A stretch of DNA of 64,000 bases from Branchiostoma floridae (Eukaryota > Chordata > Leptocardii > Amphioxiformes > Branchiostomatidae). Shown piece by piece: positions 25,701 through 36,755 of this stretch. Both the position numbers and the translations under genes were made by a program. The stretch spans positions 11,121,026 through 11,185,025 of the forward strand of contig NC_049993.1 of assembly GCF_000003815.2 (NCBI RefSeq). The letters run 5' to 3'. The first letter of the stretch is position 1, and the number at the start of each line of letters is the position of its first letter. The notes below the pieces were generated by a model. It did not search any database. It saw only the letters and a program-made list of their open reading frames with translations, and was not told the origin of the DNA.

Positions 25701-28091
25701 TACATACCATACGGATTCTGTCAATCGAGTTCGAGTTGAAAATAAGGCCTAGGCAAAATCTTGACCTACTCGATAATTGAAGACATCTGTGAGTGTCGTA
25801 CTTTTTGGACCACGTTTTGGCTTGGAATTTTGGCGGGATAAAATACCAAATCAAAACACAGTTTGATATCATGAGTGAAAATGGATATTGTTGTATGATC
25901 ACGGTAGTGCCATGCTTTCCCGTCTTTTTTTTAAATAGCATTGACTTTATGACATTTGTATTAGTTTATATGCATATGCATTGTAATAATTGACTGCATA
26001 GAGAATGTTCTGTTGTTTGCCTGATATTCTAGTGTCACAAGCCCACGTCAGTCGTCTCGGCAGAAATTATTCTACAATTTCTAGGTGTCCTGAAAGTGAC
26101 TGAACCTATACAGAAAAGCAAAAACTTGAAAACTAAATAATGAAAAATAAAACTTGTTAAACAGTCAAAAATTTGTAAAAAAAAAACCTCTGTCATGATG
26201 GATACTAGCGAGCTTACTTTAAAACCACTGTTTTTCAACTACAAATGTATTTGGAAATGCATATTTCATTATTTGTGTACACTTAAAGTTCTAAAAGTAA
26301 AATGGTAAATTTTTTCTGTTTTGATTTTCGTGTTTTTAGTCTTTGATGCAGCACGGCCCTGGAATGTCACGCGTGTGTTGTCTGTCTCTCACTGGAGCAA
26401 TGGAAGCAATACATATAAAGACTGGCTCCACTATAGTATACTAAACGGCGCGAATCATCCCATACATTATTACATAGCTGTCCTTCTTCCCAACAGCAAC
26501 TGCTCTGTTCTTCACCGTGCAGATAAAACACGCCACCGTTTGGGGCGTCACTGCCATCACAGTCGGGGAATGTCAGCTATCTCTCCCTCTCTCAACTTCG
26601 ACTCGGTTAGAGACACACAACCGTCGCTTCTTCAAGCTATCCGTCTGTTTCTCAGGCATGTCAGCACATTACTACAACCCGCTGGTTGACTTAACCAATG
26701 CTTGATTGAAGTGAAGGGAATTTCGCTTTCACTGTTGCTTATTTTGCAAGTAGTGAAACCATTTGTGGTATTCTCTCATTTCCACAGTTCGGAATGCAAG
26801 CAAAAACCACTGACAGTGCAACAAGTAAGTGGGCGTTATTATTTACACAGGCGGTAATGTATAAGCGCCGCCTAGCAGACATAATTCCAACTGCACCGAT
26901 GTATACGCGCGTGATATGTACTATTCAGTTCCATTCACTTGCTTTATCAAGCATGTCATCAATTCAACGGAGATTTGTAATGAGTCTGAGAAAGATATGA
27001 AAGCAACAGCAAGTTCATGCCTGCTGGCCGATTTGAGCTTCTCATGAATAAACTAGAGTTCCACGACCCCATACCTTCGCCAAATGATTTGATCTTTTAC
27101 TCAACTAGCAAATTGCACGCATGAACAAAGCTATTTAAGGCAATCACTTAACACCAACACGTTATACTGAAAATCAAAATACATGCATTTCATGCTCATC
27201 TTTTACAAAGTGCATTGCTCTCAATAATCTATACAATTAATTCTCCTGTAAATTTGAAGCAAATTCTATAAATTGGAAACTCAAGATAGAAAGTTAACGT
27301 TTGCTTGAAACTCAGAATTTCTTCACAGCGCATGTGCTCCACTATTATATTACAATGGTACATGATACACATCATGATTGCTGTAGTTAAATGTCCATTT
27401 CAAATATGCAAACATACAAAGATGTACCACAAGTGCAAAAATACAAAAGACCTTGTCATACTTCACCAAGAAGACTTGGCAAGAAGAGGCACAATCGCAA
27501 CCAGCTTTTCATTATTCATAATCACTTGGTAGTACCAAGTGTGCAATTAGGCCTATCACTTTCTCTTACACAGTCAGTAGTCTGAAGAAAAAAAACTGTA
27601 ACGTTACTTCTTACAAAATGACATGTCATTCTTCAAATCTCAAAAAACAATATTTCATGGTAGGACAAGAAATAAACAAAATCATTCTTTCTTAAAATTC
27701 TTCATTCTGTAGTCAAACTTCTTCTTAATAACTTATTCAACTCATAATGTAACTCTTTCCTATTTTCATGTCCTCTCATAGAGCTCTTATTCTTACTGAT
27801 TCATTTCTTCTTATATATACACCAAAGGTTTTTTTTTTACCAGTGGTAATAAATACACCCTGTTGTCCTCACACCACATTATCCTATAGTTATATATTAG
27901 CTCTTCAACTTGATTTTTATGATTGCATCAATTATAAGGAAGTGATATCCAGCAATAACAGCTTTTACAGAATATAATAGCTTCTACTTTTTTAACATAA
28001 ATGTATCAATACCTCTGTCTTATGACTATGAAAAAAGGAGCCATTCATTGTCTTATGAGAAAGAAATAGTGCAGGTAGCTTAGCTATTCTT
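22701..28091. other. Intergenic stretch between NFI and ZDHHC21
   Basis: No coding exon is supported on either strand. A patch at 26340-26700 is less A/T-rich and follows a polypyrimidine-AG at its left end, but its open frame (about 122 codons) has no motif and no donor consistent with a neighbouring exon. The rest is ordinary A/T-rich intergenic DNA. Confidence 0.45.
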
Positions 28092-28355
28092 CTATGCAGA
28101 GCCTCGCCCTCTCCCACGACCAATACAATAATGTGCTGTGTGCTGCAGAAGACTGCTGAACTGGACTTCAGTTTCCACTTTTGTGGGTGTGGCTACTAAA
28201 CAGCTGTCAGCCAATCAGAGAATGAGCTTTAGAAAACATTTAGGTTATTCTCTGATTGGCTGACAGATGGTTAGAGGCCACACCCCCAAAGGCGGAAACC
28301 TCAGCCCAGGGCCTCCCAAAGGTATATTGTATACACCAAAGCCGATGCTGCATAG
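28092..28355. mobile_element. Foldback element with long inverted arms, 264 bp
   Basis: It begins ctatgcag and ends ctgcatag. The arms pair over most of their length: gtttccacttttgtgggtgtggc on the left matches gccacacccccaaaggcgg on the right, and ctgtcagccaatcagagaat is the exact complement of attctctgattggctgacag. The loop is about 20-25 bp. It has no coding capacity and is a typical MITE or foldback. Confidence 0.8.
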
Positions 28356-28940
28356 GAGCAAGTGCTACCACAGTCTGTGGTCATGGCTGTATGGCAGTCA
28401 AGTATGGCTGGTAAACTTTTACATCTATCTATCCCCATAATGTAACCAACCTGACTTTCCATTGTCCTTAAGACCTTAATTTTGAAAAGTTATCTTGTGA
28501 CAACACTGTCTGTACAACAGCTTCATCAAGTCATTCTCTATTCTACATAATTTTTTAATGGCTAAATTGAAAAATGCATATACCCCAGTACAGCACATTC
28601 AAAAGTGTAGTATCATTAAGAAATGTAGATACAATGTTAGAGCCGTATACACACAGCCATAGTGGTCTAGTTCTGCAACTGTAGTTCATATTGCTGACAG
28701 TAATTTTCACATTTATACACATGTACGTAGTCATAGTACATTGATTACAATTAGATTAGGAAAGTCAGATTGCAAGAAAGTTTGTAGGAAAATCAGCTCC
28801 ATTTGTCTGTAGTAGGTGCACTAGTCAGGTGCACCAATAAGCTAAAATGTTGAAGTCCCTCCTGAAAACGAGGCATAGCTATAAGATTTTTTGATTCCTA
28901 GCAGCCATGGCTTCTTTATGATTAATAATTCCATCTACAT
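28356..28940. other. Noncoding stretch downstream of ZDHHC21
   Basis: A/T-rich sequence between the foldback and the minisatellite. It is probably 3' flank or 3' UTR of ZDHHC21. No convincing polyadenylation signal was picked out. Confidence 0.4.
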
Positions 28941-29510
28941 GTGCCTGTAGTAAGAGCCCCTACGTGTGCCTGTAGTAAGAGCCCCTACATGTGCCTGTAG
29001 TAAGAGCCCCTACATGTGCCTGTAGTAAGAGCCCCTAAATGTGCCTGTAGTAAGAGCCCTTACATGTGCCTGTAGTAAGAGCCCTTACATGTGCCTGTAG
29101 TAAGAGCCCTACATGTGCCTGTAGTAAGAGCCCTACATGTGCCTGTAGTAAGAGCCCCTACATGTGCCTGTAGTAAGAGCCCCTACATGTGCCTGTAGTA
29201 AGAGCCCCTACATGTGCCTGTAGTAAGAGCCCCTACATGTGCCTGTAGTAAGAGCCCCTACATGTGCCTGTAGTAAGAGCCCCTACATGTGCCTGTAGTA
29301 AGAGCCCTTACATGTGCCTGTAGTAAGAGCCCTTACATGTGCCTGTAGTAAGAGCCCTACATGTGCCTGTAGTAAGAGCCCTACATGTGCCTGTAGTAAG
29401 AGCCCCTACATGTGCCTGTAGTAAGAGCCCCTACATGTGCCTGTAGTAAGAGCCCCTACATGTGCCTGTAGTAAGAGCCCCTAAATGTGCCTGTAGTAAG
29501 AGCCCCCAGC
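28941..29510. repeat. 25-bp minisatellite, 23 copies, overlapping the ZDHHC21 stop codon
   Basis: A unit starting gtgcctgtagtaagagc is repeated 23 times from 28941 to about 29510, mostly with a 25-bp period; four units are 24 bp. Unit variants (ending ccttacat, ccctacat, cccctacat) run in the same order in copies 5-8 and 15-18, so a block of about ten units was duplicated. The copy nearest the gene (29487-29510) encodes the last residues of ZDHHC21, with the stop at 29481-29483. The remaining copies lie in the presumed 3' UTR. It is not a CRISPR: there are no unique spacers and the genome is animal. Confidence 0.95.
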
Positions 29511-32500
29511 CTGTGCTGTTATTGCCCGTCTCCTGCGCAGCGGCCACAGCCAGCACAGCACATTCTTGGTCCCACAGATATCCGAGAAGGCCTCGTGGAT
29601 TGCACGTGGACTGGGTCTATGGGTAAAAAAAAAGGCCAGCTATAAAAGTTACCCAAATGTTCGACTGAACAGCTCCAGTCCAATTTTAGTGTTGGAAATT
29701 GCAATCTAACTTTTCCAGAATGTTTCCTACCAACACAGATGAACTTTCAAGTTAAGGTATAAAAGTTGATAACCAGGCTTAATCAATGTTGATCTACTGT
29801 TAATTTCATGATTTTTTTCTATTCATTTTACCACATTTGTGGAAGGATTGACAAAGCAGGTGACCATCACCTATTGGAGAATGAATGAATGAATATTTAA
29901 CTTGATATACCAGCAATGTTTAACTTAACTCTTTGCTGTAACATTGCAATACTATATGTGGAAAAACAATGCAAGTCGATGCAGTTTGTGGAATCATAAA
30001 AAGACAGTGACTACTTACATTCCTGATCTGAAGTAAGGGTCTGCCAAGTTTTCCAGTGTTGTTCTATCCTGGAGTAGGAGAGAGAAATGTGATACGTTTA
30101 CTACTGACTGGATGAGAGGAACTATCCTCTAGATGTCCCTCGTAGGAGTGGTTATCGTATAGGTAGTATTCAGCATTTGATTATACTGCTGCTGGGATCC
30201 CTGACACAGGGGTAGGCAGCAGTCGGCTAGTCTTCACACCATGCTTTCTTGTGGCCCTGCTCTAATAAATTTCCCTCAGATCCTTTTTTGGGAAGCATTT
30301 GAGATGGCCATATGACTGAAAGTAACATATGATTTGCCTCACTGCATACACCACCAGACTTAAACAATGTTTTACTACATAAGTTGCCTGTGTTCAAAGG
30401 ACAAATTATCTATAAAAAGGTACTAAGAGTAACTAAGATGAGTAAATTTATATTTCTGCTGCTACTTACATGTATAAAAACTAGGAAAATACACATTTTT
30501 AAAATGTAACCAAAGTCCTAAACACCACAAGTCTACAATTAACTCACTATGAGGATGTTGAAGGTTTGTCCGAATACAAGACCAATAGCTGCAGGGAAGA
30601 AGAGCACACCCTGTCCGCAGGTGAACCATAGCAGGGGGCGGGTGTAACTGTACGGGAAAATGTCCTGCAATAAAAACATGATTTTTGTTGTTTAACTGTG
30701 CATTAATTATGTAAATAAGGTTTTTAACATGTGATCATTATATGTGGTCATTGATAACATCCTGCCACTCAACTGTGGACCTTCATATGGAAAAACATAA
30801 CTGCAAGACAGACCCAAAACAAAACCTCCCCGTGAATTAGTAGCCTCCTCCATTGACCCTGTGACCTGTCATGTCTGATACCTCCTGTCACTCGCGCAAG
30901 TCCGACCTTTGCAGTGGCACCTCGGACACAGGCAACAAACCATTTAAAGGGTTTGATCTGTTTTACTGGCGCATTTCCATATTACATTTCCATGGGTTCC
31001 GATATGTACTAAGTACATCATGTTTCATCAATATTTGTGTAGTTTTCATTGAAGAGGTTTATAGTTCTGTTTTTCTCCATTCAATGTTTCTTTACCTTTT
31101 TGCAGCAAACAAGATTGTTAACAAGTTTGAGAGTACTTTTTGTCCCATCCATGACAGAAAAATTAACTATAAACAAACAATGAGGTAAACATCCTAAAAG
31201 GTGACTACCGTATTGCAGTAGCTGCACGGCGGTGAGTAGTAGAGATGGAGCACTGCAAGTGCAATACTCATGGAGACCAGTATTAGGGTGTAATACAGGA
31301 GCTGCATGAAGAGCCAGTGGTTTTCCTCCCCTACACAGTTGTTAATCCTGCAAAACACAACATATGCATAAACATGACACAAATATTGAGCTAGAGAACA
31401 TTTCTTTTAAATGTTTGTCCCACAATGATATTTGGAATGGCACATGTATTTTCAATGGTTCTGAAGGATATCATTGATCACATACTCAAGAAAAGAAAAC
31501 TGAAGGAGTACGACCATGCACTGGGACCAAACTATCATACAAGGAACCGTCGAGGGAGGAAGAAAGATGGATAGACAACAAAAAATATGGGAGGATGATA
31601 TCACAGAATGGATAGGCACACGACTAAGTGAAATATTAGATAAAACAGAAAACTGGTTGCCCCAACAGTGACAAAGTTACACTAAGGGATAGATGAGATG
31701 ATGAGATGTGTACTTACCATGGACAGTGATGGTCCATTTTCCGGACACACTGCTGACATCTCCTGCAGTGGTGGGAACGGGGTGGTCTCCTGATCTGACA
31801 CACTTTGCAGATCGTCCAATCAGCAGCCTCTGTTTCAAAGACACATTTAGTTAAACACTTCCCAATTGCAGCAAACATGATTTCATTTGTGAATGGGTGA
31901 AGGAGAGGAGAAAGAAAGAGAGACAGAGAGAATGAACTGATTACATTTAGGCTCCTACATGCCATTTTGTAGTAGTAGTAGTACATAAATGTACCATTGA
32001 GAATGTGCAACACAACTCACCAATGTCTTCACCATTTTCATCATCTTTGCAAGAATAATAAGTTTGGAAAAAGAAGCAGTCAGAATAAAACCGTAGTTTG
32101 AAAGGCAGCAACCATGGAAAAGAAGACCTAAGCTAAAAATGGACTATGCCAAACTAACTGTTACATGATTACAGTACTAGTACCTTGACCATCAATAGTA
32201 ATCATACATTCCTCATCTTGAACTGTACATACACATCTAATGTCACAATTACGGATGAATGTTGTATTCTTACTAAGATGTTGTATCCACAGGAAAGGTT
32301 CTCCATAGACATTGTTATTAGGGTAAATGTTTTTTTCTTTGTTTTTTTCGCTGCTCTACTGACCAACAGCGGATGGCTGGATGTCCAGTGGCACAGTTCC
32401 AGGGTTGGTGGTCACTGATAGGTACAGACACACCACCGTCATGATGGACATCAGGAAGTAGACTAGAGATGGGACAACAAAAATTCTGTTAGTATGACTA

Positions 32501-33422
32501 TAAAGACAAGGGTTTGAAAAAATTGAAACATAGAAATACTTACATTTGTGCAGTTTATACCTGTGCAAATGTTGTGATATGTTAAGATAGAAAAGCTTAC
32601 TTTTTGACTCCTAGCTAAAACATTCAGAGTTATACAGGGCTCTAGCCAGCTCAAATTTTTTTTCCGTCAGCCAATTCCCATTGTCGCGAAAACACTATTC
32701 CAGGAGTTAGAAAGAGTCTGAACTGAGACCTTGAAAAACTGGTTTTAATGAGATTATCGTATGCGAAAGGGCGCCGACACACATCGTCAACAATAATAAC
32801 AATAGAAAAACAAACAGTGTGTGGCTTTTACGGCCATGGACAGCGTCCCCAAGCCGCCTGTAGCTTCCACCAAGGATTTTTGTCCGTCAAGGTTGACGGA
32901 TTGGTTTTAAAATTTTTCCGTCACACGCAGCAAATTTCCATCAATTGACGGAAAAACGGACGCTGGCTAGAGCCCTGGAGTTATATGTAGTATGTGTAGG
33001 TGGTTTGTATGAGGGTAGGAAGCTTGACTATCCTATATGCCAAGTTTTCTAAATGTAATGTGAAATTTTCAATAACATTTTGCATTACAATTTACATAGC
33101 AGTTACTTATAAGTTATAATTACAAATTATGCAGAATCAAAATGGCAGCTATTGGAAAAATAAGGAAAAGGTCTGCAAACTTACAGATAAGGGTTCCTAA
33201 CGGCAGCTTGCCATCATAGTACATGGGCACGATAACGAGGCTGGGGATGAACGCGGTGTTGTACGCCCAGATGAAGGAGATGACTCCGAGCGCGCACCAC
33301 CCCTGGGGGTCGTACAGGAAACGTACGCGGACCCCGCACGGCAAGCGAAGCCTGGACCCCTCCCACATGGTTCCTGGACACTCACACAGTGTAAGGAGGT
33401 TAGACAGGGAACCTGCTGGCAT
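29481..33422 (-). CDS. ZDHHC21: DHHC-type palmitoyltransferase, ZDHHC21-like
   Basis: A membrane S-acyltransferase that attaches palmitate to cysteines of target proteins. Exons run 33368 (or 33422)-33185, 32462-32364, 32044-32021, 31829-31718, 31347-31209, 30664-30548, 30068-30019 and 29616-29481; all junctions are GT-AG and in phase, giving 286 residues from ATG 33368. Seen: DPQGW near residue 20, four hydrophobic segments (about 25-45, 62-82, 150-175, 198-222), and the Cys-rich domain with CKVC, HHCRRC, then DHHC at 135-138 (Cys138 would carry the acyl group) followed by [15 protein letters not shown]. The short C-terminal tail, DPHGW-like start and neighbour NFI favour ZDHHC21. An in-frame ATG at 33422 adds 18 residues but has weak Kozak context; the ATG at 33368 has A at -3. 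A 24-nt microexon and the minisatellite-encoded C-terminus are unusual. Confidence 0.88.
31390..31710 (+). mobile_element. LINE 3'-end fragment
   Basis: It lies on the plus strand, opposite to ZDHHC21, in the intron between the DHHC exon and the next one. One frame at about 31583-31671 reads [13 protein letters not shown], then TRLSEIL, and ends in a stop. This is the pattern of the C-terminus of non-LTR retrotransposon polyproteins (WEDDI..W.G..L). Upstream frames are broken, and a short gatgagat-type tail follows near 31690. It is a dead 5'-truncated copy. Confidence 0.55.
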
Positions 33423-33769
33423 GGAGGCAGCCCAACCCACCTGCAGATGATACGGGCACTGAGAGAGATAAAGAAGATTGAGGTTACAAGGTAGTCTTGT
33501 GGTTAGGATCAACCTACAATCTAAAGGTTAACGTTGTAATAGTAAGTATCATTATACATTTGCATCCTATTTCACTGCTGTGCCCTTGGGAAACACCTAT
33601 GCCCTCACTCCATTCAGGTGAAAATAAGTTACATTACCTAGCTCCATCAGGAATGTCCTCTCATATGAGACATAATAATAAAGTCAGAAGCCCTTGTTTG
33701 AGGACAGTCACATCTCAAGCACGTTTAAGAACCCAAGAGAAGGGGTCAATTAATGCACACTGCACATGA
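33423..33769. other. ZDHHC21 5' flank with a SINE fragment
   Basis: A possible 5' UTR acceptor (ctgcag) lies at about 33441 on the minus strand, so the ZDHHC21 leader may be spliced. A plus-oriented piece at 33579-33640 (gtgcccttgggaaa, then cctcactccattcaggtg) matches the body of the SINE at 5405-5722. Confidence 0.45.
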
Positions 33770-33866
33770 CATTAAAAGTAGCCGCGTACGACTGTTGGTT
33801 ATCGATGTTGGTCGGAAGCTATATCATAAAGCGATAACCAACAGTCGTCCGCGGCTACTTTTAATG
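33770..33866. repeat. Hairpin with 35-bp arms
   Basis: Arms at 33770-33804 and 33832-33866 are reverse complements with one mismatch (t/g at the tenth base from the loop-distal CpG cluster), separated by 27 bp. The sequence is probably a foldback insertion. A young age is suggested by the near-perfect arms. Confidence 0.85.
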
Positions 33867-34446
33867 CACAGTAACTGTTGCAGTGCAAAATTGGTGTGTT
33901 ATGCCTACTTACTTGTCATGCGGTTTAAAAGTTATACACACAAAAACAAACAGATGACGGCAACATGCAACAGGACGTGATAAAGCAATAACAATAATAA
34001 TGTAAATGCACGTTAGACTGCGACTAGACTAGGTGCCGGTGCCCCCCTCCCACACCGTTACAAGATTTCAAAACATCTCATACGGTCTAGATTCTCTTAC
34101 AGTACAATTCACTGGTTTTATAGACCTTAAAGTAGAGAATTTTGCACTGAAATCGAACACTATCTTACCTTTATAACAGTTCAACAAGAGCGTTGAGGAC
34201 TTTATTGCAAGTATCAAAATTTCTTGCGGTATTTGTCCGCCATCTTTGTTTTGGTTAGTAACAATCAGCGCATCCAAACGCACATAATCTATATACATGT
34301 AACATACTGCATAGAATAAACATTTCGTGCAATATATTAAATTGTTTGGTGATGACCAATTAGACATATTATCAAAATTGGCGGAAAGTAGTCGCCCTAT
34401 TTTTATCTCACACAAAGCCAAGCATTTATTTATCTATATCACCACG

Positions 34447-34519
34447 ATGTGATGCTTTCATCATTAACTAGTTCAGTTAGTTCAGGAAGCTAGTTAATAA
34501 AGTTGAAAGCATCACATTG
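34447..34519. repeat. Hairpin with about 25-bp arms
   Basis: Left arm tgtgatgctttca...attaactag pairs with right arm ctagttaat...tgaaagcatcaca. A small bulge sits mid-stem and the loop is about 18 bp. It resembles the other foldbacks in the window, with no coding capacity. Confidence 0.7.
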
Positions 34520-35169
34520 TTCTTCGTAGTCATATAGTTATGGATTTTGTAAGGTGTCAGATAAAGATAGCGGGACGTATTTTCCACATATGTAAAATTG
34601 ATTATATGGATGACATCCGCGTGCGCATCAATTTTCTGCCGTTTCCAAATTTCAAAACTAAAAAAAGTTTTCAACCATTTTGCAACTCGTAGAAAGCAGC
34701 AAAACAAGCAAATATATACCGAGGATTTCGACAAAAAAAATCAAAAACGTATACTAATGTCATACAATATTTCAAGGTCAAAGAAGAAAAATGAAGAATC
34801 TATTGCATGATTGTTCGGTATTACTAATCCTGTGCGCTCAGTCATATGTCCAACTCCCTGACCACTTAGATTTTATAATGAAGGCAACTTTTTGGCGAGT
34901 TAAACTCTTTTATTCGCACTCTTGCTCAGGTTTTGGGGTCCCAACAGATGCCATCCATATAATCAAATCAACATGGCCTTATAAGCGTAAATATAGTCAA
35001 AGAGCCATTGTCAACCTTGTGTTTCTTTATTTAAAAGCCTACGATTGCCTTTCGACTGACTACTAGTAGCGTTATCAAGTTTACATATGGGTGGTCCATT
35101 TGAGATCGGCTTGCAGGATCACGCATAGAACTTAAACTGAACTTTTTGGTTTGTCCCTGACTGTGCTTC

Positions 35170-35370
35170 CTAGGACGTAATTGTGAGGTAATTAGTAGTA
35201 GATTTCCCCTTAAGGGATTCATATTGGCGATAATCAATCATGGGTAACATGCCCTGCATGCACCAGTCGGCAATGCATCCTTCACAGGTTTTTGAGTAAA
35301 TGGGGGTGAGGGAGATTGTTCTGAGGTTCTGTGGGCGGGGCGGATTCTCCTTTGGGATCGGCACAAAGTA
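35170..35370 (-). pseudogene. Degenerate LINE reverse-transcriptase fragment
   Basis: On the minus strand one frame reads PIPKENPPRPQNLRTISLTP, then IYSKTCEGCIADW, and later DYRQYESLKGKSTTNYL. This is the finger-palm entry of non-LTR reverse transcriptases (PK...P.DLRPISLTP..SK..E, then QYG..KG.STT..L). The frame breaks shortly after the STT motif and no flanking domains remain, so it is a dead fragment. Confidence 0.75.
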
Positions 35371-36608
35371 GGCTTTCTTACAAACTACAGGAGACGCATA
35401 CTAGTATGGGTGTAGTATATATTGATATGGGTCCCTTGCTGCAACTCCTGGTTAATAATTGATATGTATATAGATATGGACTTGTTTTCTTTAGTCGATG
35501 TGTCAATTCCACATGCTAATATAGAACATTTTTCCGCCAAAATATGGTCATTCTGCGGTTGACATATTTAACGTTATATCCCGAAGGGCGCATGTCATCT
35601 TTTTTTTTCGAAATCATTAAGAAACAAAACTGACGAATCCAACTGAAAGAGCAAATTAAGTATTTATTTGGTGACATTGTGGACATGTGGTGTGAATCGA
35701 AAATTTTAGATATTTGATCAGTGTGGCCACTAATAACTCCATACAAAAACTAAAAATAATAGGCCTGTACGATATTCTATGGTATGTACGTGAGCGGCAG
35801 AAAGTAGTTTCATTGTCTTCGGTGTAAAGGTATTCTGTACGCGATGTTTGTCTTTTATTGTACATAGAGCTTCATAGATATTAGAGAACAACGTTGCTTC
35901 TGATTACGACAGAGGAATCACATATCCCATGCATGTATCCTACTACAACGCATGCGTAATTAAGGCACTGGCATGACAACCACCACGGAGGTATTGTTGA
36001 GAATCTCCCTGCTCAACCGTCACTGTCTTTGGTACAAGAATATTGAATGATACATTGATACAGAAATGTATCTTAGAATAATAACATTCGCATGGCTCAA
36101 AGTGAAGCAAACTTTGAAAATATGTACCAACTAGCTAAACGTTTAAGGCTCCTGAGAAGTTACTAACAAGGCGGTGTCATCCTGAGATAAGTGCTTAACG
36201 CAATATTGCTTAGAGATAAGCCTAATTACAAACTTAAGATCATACCTAAAAATAACCCTGCCGAGTATATAGCTTCATCGCTAAACATGTGCATTTCATG
36301 CACTGACATTATCGTCTACACAATGGAATATATATTAATAAAAAGTTTCTTGAAACTTTATGAAAGAAGTCTTCTCCTTTTTTTTCATCCTTTCACACAA
36401 ACTAGATTCAGTGTTCAATGTGACCAATAACAGCGACAGCCCTTGCTTTACAAGCAAATAGGACAAAATTCGTGCTACAAATTCCCATTTCGTCAGAATG
36501 GCTCATTTATACCCATTCCACTAGGGCAGCGACCAAGGCTGAACGAATTTCAAAGATACAAAATCAAATCTGTTTTTCACTTTCTGTGTTTTCCTGTCTT
36601 TTTATACT

Positions 36609-36614
36609 TTTATT
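36609..36614 (-). terminator. Polyadenylation signal of the TGF-beta-family gene
   Basis: AATAAA on the minus strand about 140 nt beyond the ligand stop codon, in a sensible 3' UTR position. Confidence 0.45.
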
Positions 36615-36755
36615 GCATGACAATGTTCAGATCGTAAAATCATGGGTTACGCAGCGCGATCGCCGTCTAGTGGACTGGGTATTTCCATAGTGAGAAGTAT
36701 TTCATGCTGATTGCTGGAAGGTGCTATTTCTTCTTGAGGGGTGGTCAGGTGGTGT

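Larger units (their letters stand above)
33867..36755. other. Intergenic stretch between ZDHHC21 and the TGF-beta-family gene
   Basis: A/T-rich DNA. It holds a hairpin (34447-34519), a decayed reverse-transcriptase piece (35170-35370) and a likely polyadenylation signal for the ligand gene (minus strand AATAAA at 36609-36614). No intact gene is seen. Confidence 0.5.

Noticed and set aside
28941-29510. CRISPR-like array
   Set aside because: The units are contiguous with no unique spacers, in an animal genome; it is a minisatellite.
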